64,000 nt of DNA from Smittia aterrima (taxonomy: Eukaryota; Arthropoda; Insecta; Diptera; Chironomidae), in assembly GCA_033063855.1 (NCBI GenBank), contig CP093830.1:2356854-2420853 (forward strand), written 5' to 3'. Each line of letters opens with the position of its first letter. The first letter of the stretch is position 1. The notes beneath the pieces were generated by a model, which saw only the letters and a program-made list of their open reading frames with translations, searched no databases and was not told the DNA's origin. Made by a program: the position numbers and the translations under genes. Shown one piece after another: positions 21,901 to 32,893 of the stretch.

Positions 21901-22888
21901 GTCGAAAGCGACGTCGCTCAGGAAAAGAAAAAAAAATTCCGGATGTAAGTCATAATCCTGGGATGAAATTAATATCGCATCATCGTATAAACTTTTAATT
22001 ACAACGTAGCGCTGCTTCCCTCTTATTTAATTGCGTTCGTTGCTGATCCAATTAAAATTTTAGAAGTGTCCAAATTGGAACGACCCATTAAATAATTTCT
22101 AATAATTAAAATTAATGAGGGGATCGCATTAATTATCAACAAATGCTTTCACTCCAACTCAATCAGATGTTTCCAAATGAATTCATGCTTCAATGAACTA
22201 TGGAAGCGTCAATAACATTTAAAAGTTTTTTGCCTCAAAGCACAAAAGGAAGTAAGAAAGCTTTTAAAAGCTTTCCAATTGAATAATTTTCATTGAAAGC
22301 TTTTGAGTTTGGTTCTATCAATCAAGTTCTTTAGAATTTCTCGAACAACATTTGCGTATCTCCTCCTTCATTGCAGCGAAAGCAACGAACAATCTGACTT
22401 TTCGAATGGGATAGGCTTTTAGAATTAAAATTGAATTTTTATTTCTTCCATCCGCCACCCATTGAGCGTCATAAATCTTTCCCTCGCGAGTAAATTCATC
22501 CTTTCAACACAAAAAAAGAGGAAACGACAGACGCAAGAAAATTGGATAAAAAGTTGACGATAAGACATTATGAAGCCTCGAACTTTTCTCCTTTTCGCAG
22601 TGTCATGTCGCTCTGAATAGAATAATGAACACAAGACGCTTCCTGTTACAGAATCTCGCGTTTTCATCGAGCTCACGCTCACACTCACACTTTAGACTTG
22701 ATCAGCCGGCATGTGACAAGACTTGCCGCCGGTGCTACAAGAGTTAACCAGTTCGTGAGATAACAATTGAAAACATTTTCAGGTTTGTTGCAAAAGTTTG
22801 CTACAAAAACATTTTTCTTTCGTAGAAAAAAACTTTAATGCGGGTAGAAAATTTGTCGTCAACAGAGAACATTGAGTTCACTTTAATA
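18992..22888. other. Spacer between the DM-domain gene and Nmdar2-like gene
   Basis: A/T-rich sequence without recognisable genes. AATAAA at about 19424 and 19458 could end the DM-gene transcript. On the minus strand AATAAA (TTTATT at about 22438) could end the Nmdar2-like transcript. Two adjacent plus-strand open frames (20020-20394 and 20403-20789) are Phe/Lys/Ser-rich, lack a convincing start and look like chance. Confidence 0.55.
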
Positions 22889-25800
22889 TCAAGGCGGATC
22901 TTGTTTCTTTTGTTTTCCGCCAGGTTTTCCATTAAGAAATTCGTGAATCTCCGATTCCGTTCGATGAGTGAGGTTGAGCAAATCTTCTTTTGAGAGTCGA
23001 CCCAACGGAATGTTGGCATTTGATAAACGTGGACTCTTGTTTCGCGGTTGAATTGTTGCGTAAGTTGGATCATCCATTCCCATGTCATCGTCGTCGTCTT
23101 CTGAGTAATTACGAGATTTTGAACGTGGCGAGGGGACGGGACGAACATTTAACGAATCGTTGCTTTGTACTTTCATGAAGCTGTCGTTTGGATTATTCGT
23201 TCTTACGGGCCTTTGCGCAACGCTTGGAACCTTCGGTGGTTTAACTTTTGGTGGCTTTTTGCTTGTTCCGTGCTTCTCTTTGAGCTCTTCGTGTAACTTA
23301 TCGCGAAGTACGGCTTTACTGTTGTCGAGTTGGAAGATTGCAGGATGTAAAGATTCGCGATAAGACTCTTTAATTGGTTCTCGGAGTGGAAGAGTCGATT
23401 GGTTCTCGAATGTCACTTGATGCTTGCTCTCATAAACGTCCATGCTTATCGGCTTTCGTTTTGATTTGACTTTTGAATTCTTCTTCATTGGCAGAGCAGG
23501 CTTAATCTCATCGATTGCTCCGCTAAACGTATCGAATTTACTCTTCTCCTCTCGTGTGTTCTTATCGAGATCGTCAGCAGATTTCGTTAATCCAACTTTG
23601 CCTGAGAACGTGTCAAACTTTGAGCTCTCGGACTTTCCAAACGTTTCGAATCGATGACCAAGGTCAGGCGGTGAGTTAGCAAGATCGCTAGCGATATCAC
23701 GACTAAGTCGTCTGCCAATTGTGTCAAGTCGCTCTCCCAAAATGCTATCGGTACTGAATCGTCTAACATTGAGACTTGATGAGTTCGAATTCGATCGTGA
23801 GTGACCATCACGTTTTAAACTAAAGATTCTCAGTCGAGGACTAGATTTTGGTTTTGTCGATGGAGCTGATGATGCAATTGATTGAACATCTGGGTTGGGA
23901 CTTGGACACTCATTTGGCTCAACTTCGGGGACAACTGCAAGTGTCGGAACAACTGGTTGATCCTTCTCTTCTTGTTGAACTCTGTTGAAAAAGAAACTCA
24001 CAATTTTGCCAGAAAAAAAGAATAAATTGTCTCTTCACCTTCTTATCTCTTGAATCATCTCGAAGAACTGAGCCTTACTTTTACGTCTTCGTCGCTGTTC
24101 AATTTCCTTCTGGGAACAAACATTTCATCAATCTTCCGAACGATGTGTATGTGTCTTATCTCAATTTCACTCACCCGTTTGACGCTCTTTTGGAACAAAC
24201 TAGTGATATGACCTTTCCTCAATGTATTTACAAGCTCACGAGCTGCATGATGAGGAGATACCAGCTCGACGCAATTAATGAAGCGATACAATTTCTAAAT
24301 CAACGAGATTCAATGATTTCAAATTATTGAAATTAAATTTTAATTAAGAACTCACTTGACTGAAGAACATTATGTTGCGACTTCTCCAAACTGATCCCTT
24401 AGGCTGATGTCTGAGAATCGGCAAATAATATTTGAAGAACAAATGCTCGAAGATTAAAATCAAAATTCCAAGAACCATTCCCAGACCCAACATTAAATAA
24501 ACTCCAGCCACAGCGGCCACTCCGAGTGGCCTTGGCTGCACGATTTCAATGTGGTCTTCATCTCGATAACAAGGCAAACCGCCGTACCACTTCTCAACGA
24601 GAATATCCAGATAGCCATTGCTGGAATATTTCGCAATCAAAGCCGAAATTGATTCCTTCAATGGAAAACCTTTGCTCATTCCAATCGCGTACGTATCTTC
24701 AACATAGTTCTCTCCAATTCGTCGTAACTGGCAGCCGTGATCTGATCCACGATAGTAATCCAAGATTGGTGAATCAGCCATTAATAAATCGATTGAACCA
24801 TTTCTAAAGAAACGTGTGAAACGATAAAATTGAAATTGATTCATTCGATCTTTGAGTGTTCAATTAAAAATTACTTCAAGCCATGAATTCCCTCTTCAAT
24901 GCTTCCGAACGTGTACTTCTTCATTCTCTCCCACAGGTGTTTGTCATTCTTTTGAATGTACGACTCAGCTGCCGACGAGCGCGGAATCCCAACACGCTGT
25001 GTCATGAGCTATAAATTGAGATTCATTTATAAAAACACAAACGCCATGCTTCGCCTGCTAACTCACTGATGTGTCATATGTGTTGGCAGCATTGTGAAAA
25101 AATAATCCAGCGATGAGAGCGGCGATGTTAGCTGTGTAGCTGGCAATGAAGATGACGCTGAAGCCGCCCCAAACGTTTATCAAAAACTTGTTCGGCCAAG
25201 ATTTCGGTGCTTTAAAAGCCACTAAATGTCCGCATAGCAATCCCCACATCACCCACAGCGCTGTATTGTTCAAAATAAAAATGATAAAGTTTCATTGTTT
25301 AATGGCGCGAGCTTGATAATTTATGTGGCAAAGTGTTGGCAGTCTCTCTGTTTATCTTTAAAATCATAAACAACTCACCGGATGACAAACTGAAGTTCTT
25401 ACTGCGCTGACGGCCCCAAGGATTAAGCCCAAAAGGTGAAAGCCATTCATAGATTGCAACTGCAACGGCTGTTAAATTAAGCCAAATGAAGATGGCTATC
25501 CACAGTTCGGGTGAGAATGGCATGAGAAATGCCAAAAGCGGAATATCCGTCTTAACCTTTGGAGCAGCCAACAACGACACGCCGCTGTGAAAGTAAGGCG
25601 CGCTGAAGTCAATCACCTCGGCACGCGACCTGTAAGGAAAAGAGAGAGGAAAGTCAATTTAGTGATGAATTGGAAGAAGCGATGTGTTAAATTTACTTGG
25701 AAACGCTCAACGGAGCGAATGACATGTCAGCTGAACCAACAACTAAATCACCAACAATTCCATTCCACGTCGATTGATCATGTGCCTTCCGGTTGAATCT

Positions 25801-28800
25801 TCTATTGCTCTTGTCGATTTGTTCTTCATCGCGTTCACGGTCTCGGTCTCTCAGGTGTTCTTGAATCGCGTCGATAGGTCGATTGACTTCAGGATTGAAG
25901 AACGTACTTTTCTTCATTTGCTTCGAGCCAAATAATTCATCACTGACGATATAAAGAATGTAACCGAATCCTAGTTCTGAAGCAACATTATCCAATAAAT
26001 CCATAGATAATCCGTAGCAGCATCGCGTTCTAACATAAAAGACAAAATCGTATTAAATGATTTCGATAAATTGTCAGCTTTTATTTTCATTGAAAGAGAT
26101 TTTCCATTCATCGTTTGAAAATAAGAATAAGCTTTCGTTGATTTCAAAAGGAATCAGGTGCCGCTCCACGATTACATAAAAAATCTCCTCCCACGCATCA
26201 CTTTTCAATCAAAAACTTCGCTCACTTGTACGAAACTTTTTCTTCTGATTTATTTTCCTCATTTGGTGGCATTTGATTGCCATGCTCGACAGCATCTTCT
26301 TCGTGTCGCTCTTTTGTTTCAATGGAATTAAACATTAGAGTGAGATTGCGTGTTCCTGTGAAAAAAAAAGTTTCAGAAGAAATTGAGTTTACTTTACTTA
26401 TTAATGCAATTTTAAGATGGATAACCTGAAGTTGATAGACGATGACATGGCAGCCCCCGTAGGCATAATCCATCCTCGTCGAGATTAGATTCCATGACAA
26501 ATGGAGGCGATAAAGATGTCACAACGCGAAAAACGGATCGCGCTCTTGTGGACAAACCTGAGACAACGATATCGCCTCCGGGCCTAGAAGAATGATTAAA
26601 GATTTATGAGACTTCCAGAACATTCGTTAGACATTCTTTTTTTTTATTTTACCAGACAATCGTGTCTAGATGAACTTTTCGTCCAAGTACCAGACCGACG
26701 CGTCGCCATTTAGTTGCCTCCGTGGGCTCCGATTTTATTGGCGACTCGTTAAGTTCTTCGCGTTGTCTGTTTTGCTGTTGAGAACTTCGTTTGCTGTTGC
26801 TCGGAACTAAATTTAGAATTTCGAAGTTTGATATGAGAGATTTCTCCATCGACGAGCCAGGAAGATTCCGACCCGACAAAGCTAAAGTGACAGCTTCTCT
26901 CAAATACCTTTTTAAATAAGTGATTTAAGCTTTAGAGAGTGAGATTGAAAGTTAAGTAAGCGAACAAACCTTGCAAACAACTCTGATCGTTTTACATCAG
27001 CACGACTCGGTAAGCCAAAGCAACCTCCTTTATACTGCGGAGTTCCACGAACAATCTTCGTCTTATCATTCTGATTTCTCAGATTATTCTCCCACCAAGA
27101 GTTTTGTCGCTTTTGAATTTCGATTGTCCCACCCACGTTCAATGCACGGACTAATTCTCGATTTCCCATCGCGTCTGAAGCACTTCCAGTATCATTTATT
27201 TTAATAAGATTATCTTGTTTTATATTATCGTTATTGCTTTTGTTTCTATCATCGCTGCGGTGTGAGTTTAGGTCACTTACGTGTTGTGAATAATTTTTGT
27301 TTGTTAGATTATCAATAAATTTTGAGTTAGAATTGTTAGCTTTACTACTACTGTTAACCAAATTTGGAATTGATGTTTTGGACGCGGTGTCTCGTTTATA
27401 CTTTCGAGATCCTCGTGCGTTGTTATGTCGACTGTTAACATTCACGTTCGATTTATTCTTTTGCTTTTTATTTCGCGAATTATTATTTGTCTCGTCGTAA
27501 TCATAATCATCGCCACTCCAACTATCAGCCCAATTGTTTTTTTGTCCTTCTGCCTTTCCACCAGAAGCTTGTCGAAGCTCTTCGTCTAACTCAACTCGAT
27601 TCCAAGTTGATGCAAACAAACGAACAGCTGAACGAACAAAAACTCTATCGACATTCATCTTGATGTGACGCAACGCTAATAATCCAACCGGAAAATCTTT
27701 AAAGTGGTGGAAGAAAACGTGCGAGGAAACGTTGAATGTCGATGGAAAGTTATCAGCACGTTTTGCTTTTAAATCGTTTGACGACTCCGCATAATTATCC
27801 AAATCTAATTCATCGTTCTCATCGAAGACTTTTGTAAACGGAACCTGATCGAGAGTCGTCGTCGATGGCTTATTATTACGATTCGAACTTTTCCGATTAG
27901 CTTCTGTAATTTTTGTGTCGGGCAAGGGGCGTCGTGTGGTCGTTGAAGTTAACGACTCAGGCTCAGGTTGGAACGGATTACTCTTCTCGTAATCATAATC
28001 GTCGTTCTCATCGGAATCACCTCGTAATACATTCCCGTCTTCGCCTTCACGTGCCTTTGTGTAAGGATCGAAATAATTGGCATCAAACTCATGGCTATTG
28101 ATATTTTTAATGTTGAGATTATTAACCTTCCCACTTTCGACACTGCCTGTGTAATCGTTATCGAGTTGTTGAGTATCTCTTAACTTCGTTCTCGCTCTTT
28201 TCTCCTTATTTCCAACTCGACCCTCACTCATGTCACTACCAAATTTATTATCGCTCTTTAGAAAGCTTCGTTCAGGCAAAATGGAAGGAATTCCGACGTT
28301 CTCTTCGTCTCCTTGCTTCCTTAACCCAATGATGTGATGAAAGCGATTAGTGTTCGTGTTGAGTGATTTATAACGCGTGCTGTTCTGTCCAAGACGTTTA
28401 TTTCCTGACTGCGATTTTTCGAACTTCGACTTGCGGCCACTAAACTCATCATAACTACTTTTGACGCTTCCTAATTGGTCCTTGTCATCGATGTTTGGTA
28501 AACTGTTTGGTTGGAAGAACTCGGCAGTTGAGCTTATGTCAGCCCAGATCCAAATGAAGTGTCCGCCAGTCATTTTCAGACGCTGAGCTTCAGACATCAC
28601 GCGGCGAGCAGCGCTCAGATCACAGAGCAGGAGAACGATGCCACGTGTTGAACGAGAGATTTTGGCAAGTTGCCTGTTTACCGAACAAAATTTTGTGAAT
28701 TAATTTCAATTTTATAGTTCTCGTAAACGAGAAAATTGTTTCCGACTAAATCAACATTTATTTATTTTACCTAAAGACATCATCCTTGTTGGTCGACAGT

Positions 28801-31800
28801 GGCAAAATTGTCGGCGACAAAGGAGACTTCTTTAAAATTCCTCCTAAGCTTCCGCCTAACACCATCGTCGAACCGATGTCAGAAAGCGCAAAGAACGAGT
28901 GCCAATGAGTCTGAAATATGTCGAGAAAATTAAAAATAAACACTCTCTCTCTTCAAATGTTTTCATAGGAACTGGAGTGTCATAATCAGAAGATCAACTT
29001 ACTTGTAAGAAGATTGCCCTAATTGCTTCTAGAATCTCCTTTGCCGACGGTTGGAGCGTAGCTTGAAGGTAGTTCTGAGCCTGTAAACATGAATGACATG
29101 AAAAGTTTAAGCTTTGAGCGGATGCAAATTTAATCTCACAATCTGAAAAGAAATAATGATGTGCTTAACGGATTGTGACTACGTAGTGTCAAGTGAGGAT
29201 TTTACGTGAAGCGTTTGAATTTTTAAAGAGCTTCAAAGTGAATTCCTGAGCATCATACATATTAAGTTACAATAGAAAATGGAGATTGAATGAATTATTA
29301 AATATTTTACACATGGAAGAGGATCCTTGGTTCAATATTTGATTATGAAGTCAAATGCATTTTCAAGTTCCTTTAGGTGAAAAGATATTTATCCGTAATA
29401 AGATTACATGAGCAAATATAAAAAGCTTGCTCTCTAACAACTTCCGAAAGATTCTTCTTCCAATGCTTTCTCTTAGTTCATGCTGCATCTTGCTACTTGA
29501 AAACTTAAACGAACAGAAGCTATTCGGTGATGATATTTTCTTTGAAGTGTCGAGTTCATTCGAAGCAATTACTGTTAACAGAACTTTTCAATTCGAAGAG
29601 AAAATTAAAAATCTCTTGAAGAACAAGATTTCCTCTCGATTGCTGTCAACTGAGTTTGAAGACAAAGTTTTCTTCTAAAGTATTTTAAAGTTATTTTCAA
29701 ACTTAACTACAGACAAGTCAACGCTCTCTGACAAAAGCCTTTGAGATTCCATCGTTAGTTCAACCCCTTAATGATCCGTTATGAACATGTAATCTGATCC
29801 CTTTTATAGCTCGACGTGAATAATTTGAAAATTATTGATTTATGTGGGACTACACTTCTCCTTTACAACACAATTAAACGAAGGATGAAAGAGCTCTGTG
29901 CCAAGTCTAGTGTCGTTAAAAATGAGGATAAGACATGATAGTTGAAGATGTTTCATGAACATGAATAAGCGATAGGCATGATTACGTTAGCATAAATATC
30001 CAAGAAGCTCATACGATAAAAACTTTCCAGTTGATTCCTGTTTTGTTAGTAACTTTCACAATTTTATTATCGTGAAGTTATAAAGTTTGAAATAAAATTA
30101 GTTTGTAGCTCTTTTCCCGAGTCGATTTTCTGTTTTTGTCGCTTAATTTGTCGTAAAATTTCCTTTCGCTCTGACAATTCGAATTGTTACAAGAAATATC
30201 TTCATTTCATTGGAATGTTCACAAATTACATGAAATTTGCGAAGCAACTCCCCCAGGACGACATTGTTTTGGTCGATAATGTCGCGAATCTTGTTATCCC
30301 CGAGCTATGTGACTCTTGTTTTACATTCCCTAATCGTTTTGCATTGACATACATTTTCATAGTCCCAGCAGAATTAGAATTGTAGGCGTAAGCGGATTAG
30401 AAAAGATATTTGCTGACAGGAGCAACTCTTGTGTGCATATTCTTTCTTTAGAATTTGTTTTCACAGGATCACGAGTAAAACCTCCGACGATGTAAATATT
30501 TCAAAAACAGCATAAGAGGTTCTTCCTTTTGTTTCCGCTTCGATACGAACAAACGCTCGTTTCACAATATAGCACATAGCAAAGTTTGTTGACACGAGAA
30601 GGGTGGGGATTAAACAGTAAAAGCGATGATAATAAATAAATGAGACATGCTTGACAAGGTTTGCGAATTAAGAGGTTCAAATTGTTTACCTCGCTGCCAC
30701 CGGCATGAAGTTGAGCTGTTCCACCTTTGGCCCATAAAACGGGAACTTCATTGCGTTGCCTGAAAGCGCAATCGATCTCGCTGCTTGACCTTCTCCCACG
30801 ACAATGACGCCACTAATCGGAATTCCCTCGATTTGGTCACACAACGCTGTTAGCACTTTCGCTGAAAATCTAATTAGAGGCGAGAGAAAAGGAAAGAAAT
30901 GTTGTCAGATATAAATCGAATTAGTTACGGAGGCTGTAATGAAGTTATAAGTTATTTCGTACGCTTTTCGGTTCGCTCTATATGTAGCATTTAGGTTGAA
31001 GTTATGTGGTTGATGGCATTTCGTAAGAGTTATAAATCGATGTCATTAGTTTCAGAGCGAAATTTTACACCTGAGAGAGAATGTGGAATATTAAATTCAA
31101 GAGCTAAATTTTCTCAAGCTTAAAGCTTCAAAGTGGCACGTGTTTTACAAATATCTCGAACTTTTCTATGATGAACGGGAAGAAACTTTTTACGCTCGAG
31201 CAGCGTACACCTCAAATGAACATATAAAGTTTAAATTTATTCCTTTCGCCGTAAACATAAAGCTACGAGCTAAAAGGTGGAAAAATTTGTTTATTTGAGC
31301 AGGAATGCAATAAAGATTTGGATATGTCGCCTCGTTGGCATGAATAATGTTTGTAATTTGAACTCCACCGACTCTTTTTTATATCGAAACCACGTTTGTG
31401 TCTCAACTTCATAAAAGCTCGAAATCATTTTGTTGATGTTGGTTCCAATGTGGAAGGTTTATTACAAAGAAGGAATTTTTATTTTTTGCACATTACTTTG
31501 AGGCGGATTGCGGTGAACCTGATTTCGAGTTGGTTTGAAAGCATCTTTGCGTCGTGGAAATTTTCAAAAAGAAAAATTTTGATGGAAAAATTGTTGAAAG
31601 CAATTTTGCTGACGGAAATTTTTTTTTCACTTGAAATCTTTTCATCGCAGCGAAAAAGCTTTTCGCTTATGAAATGTCATTTTCCATAAGAGTAGAGAGT
31701 CGGGAATTTTTTTTTATCAAAGATGGATCTTTTAACTTTTTAAAGAAAATAAAACTTTTGAAGCGAGGATTAAAGGAAAATCGATTTTTTTGAGCTTCAA

Positions 31801-32893
31801 GCTATTCAACTATTTCATGAAAGCTTTAAAAACTTTTTTGTTAGCTTTTAGCATAAAAAACTTTATTAACACCATTCCCGTCTATGGGGAGACGAGTTTA
31901 TTTCGATAGGTAAACGTTCAAAAGAGAAACAAACTTTGTTTAACTCAATCGCCAATTTCCGGGCAACTTTTGCTTTAGCTCTGATGGAAAAAGGTTAAAA
32001 CTGTTTCTCTCAGTGGCTCTCTAACAAAATCGAATTATTTGCTTTTCCTACTTTTTGTTTATTTTCTTTTTTTTCCAGTTATTTGTCTGTTCATGGTTGT
32101 TCAGCCATTCTCGCCACTTTTTATTCATCGAGAGGCGACGACCGCAAGCCGAGCTTTTGTCTGCCAATGTTTTCAATTTATTTTCTTTCTCCAGTCTCTA
32201 GACAATCTTCTTTCCAGGCTTTTTCGGTTGAAAACTTTTGTTTTCCTCAATTGCCCAAAAGAGACTCTCTGCCTTCCTTCCAATGCCTTGATGAATTATT
32301 TATGAGGATCAATTCATAAATCACGGTCAAGGGAGTCCTGAAAGCTTTCGCTTCAAAACACTTTCAATTTCGTTTCGAATTTATTAAACGAGATGTGCGC
32401 ATGAAACATTTTTTTTTTGTTTCAGTCTTTTATCGACACGATGAAGAGTGAAAAGGGTTAATTTTTATTCCTGATTTCCCCTTTTTACTTTTAAAGATAA
32501 GTTTATCGCTGGAGGTTTATTACGCCTCATTTGGTTTCGCGGTTTTCAATTGACTCACCTTCCACTTGACGGCAAATCAACGTAAATTGGACGCAATGGA
32601 GGTCCTTGAGGATTGCTAAATGGCGGTCCCATATCTAAGAGAGTTCTCGCTAATGTTCTTCCCCAATTCTTTGCTCCACCATTGACAGCAACTACAAAAT
32701 AAACTGCATCGGATCGCTCAGGAAAAATCGGAAGGTCTCCTCCAATCGAGGGAATTGTTTGACCACTTGGTCCTCGACCTTGTAGCATCGCTGTCCTTGG
32801 CTCGTCATAATCTTTGAGTTCTCCGCTGACAAATGCCCATAGCAACAAGAGCAGCAGAGAATTACTGCGAACTGCGAACAGAAGACGTCGCAT
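22889..32893 (-). CDS. Nmdar2: NMDA-type ionotropic glutamate receptor subunit 2 (Nmdar2-like), frame break in exon 2
   Basis: Excitatory glutamate-gated cation channel subunit of the neuronal plasma membrane; partners with Nmdar1 in flies. Sixteen exons, from the 5' end: 32559-32893, 30690-30869, 29003-29080, 28771-28910, 26970-28673, 26653-26907, 26426-26583, 26226-26355, 25697-26029, 25379-25629, 25067-25260, 24875-25008, 24356-24803, 24175-24294, 24039-24109, 22889-23981. A signal peptide starts at 32893 (LLLLLLWAFVSGE). Ligand-binding landmarks are TRCCYG, RAEVIDFSAPY and MADSPILDYY. The pore has SYTANIAALI; a last membrane segment precedes ILIFEHLFFKYYLPIL. The 3' part (MFFSQKLYRFINCVELV, then QFFEMIQEIRR) matches what I recall of Drosophila Nmdar2. 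With one base added in exon 2 the frame sums to 1874 residues, well above the fly protein at roughly 1100. The extra length lies mainly in exon 5 and the last exon. Orthology is confident. Confidence 0.93.
26970..28673 (-). CDS. Nmdar2: Nmdar2-like exon 5: amino-terminal domain with two large low-complexity insertions
   Basis: A 1704-base exon, phase 2 in and phase 2 out. It opens with conserved amino-terminal-domain sequence (QLAKISRSTRGIVLLLCDLS, then GGHFIWIWADIS). About 220 residues of Asp/Asn/Ser/Lys/Arg-rich sequence follow. A conserved block returns (LLALRHIKMNVDRVFVRSAV), then roughly 180 residues rich in Asn, Lys and Ser, and finally RGTPQYKGGCFG leading to the next exon. The inserts keep the frame open and splice sites at both ends are good, so they are probably translated. 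They should form flexible extracellular loops. Confidence 0.85.
29081..30689 (-). other. Nmdar2: Intron 2 of Nmdar2-like gene
   Basis: Non-coding, A/T-rich, bounded by GTAAAC at 30684-30689 and TTTACAG at 29081-29087 (minus-strand reading). No nested gene recognised. Confidence 0.65.
30690..30869 (-). CDS. Nmdar2: Nmdar2-like exon 2 with a one-base frame break
   Basis: Read from the acceptor at 30870-30871, the frame gives KVLTALCDQIEGIPISGVIV and then GEGQAARSIAL, good amino-terminal-domain sequence. It must then shift by one base near 30759-30765 to read RQRNEVPVLWAKGGTAQLHA and leave in phase 0 into exon 3 (AQNYLQATL). The first frame alone becomes unlike the family, and the second frame alone meets a TGA near the exon start. 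A run of three T on the minus strand (AAA at 30763-30765) is a likely place for a lost base. Either an assembly indel or a genuine mutation. Confidence 0.75.
30870..32558 (-). other. Nmdar2: Intron 1 of Nmdar2-like gene
   Basis: Non-coding, A/T-rich, bounded by AG|GTGAG after the signal-peptide exon (donor at 32557-32558) and an ATTAG acceptor at 30870-30871. The plus-strand open frames inside it (for example 31396-31689) are low-complexity and lack a convincing start. Confidence 0.65.

Noticed and set aside
22801..23148. Minus-strand open frame overlapping the last Nmdar2 exon
   Set aside because: A second frame of the same exon; the other frame continues the conserved receptor tail.
30720..30869. 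A tiny intron inside Nmdar2 exon 2 as explanation of the frame change
   Set aside because: The only plausible GT...AG pair there is 30 bases, too short for an insect intron, and being a multiple of three it would not change the frame.
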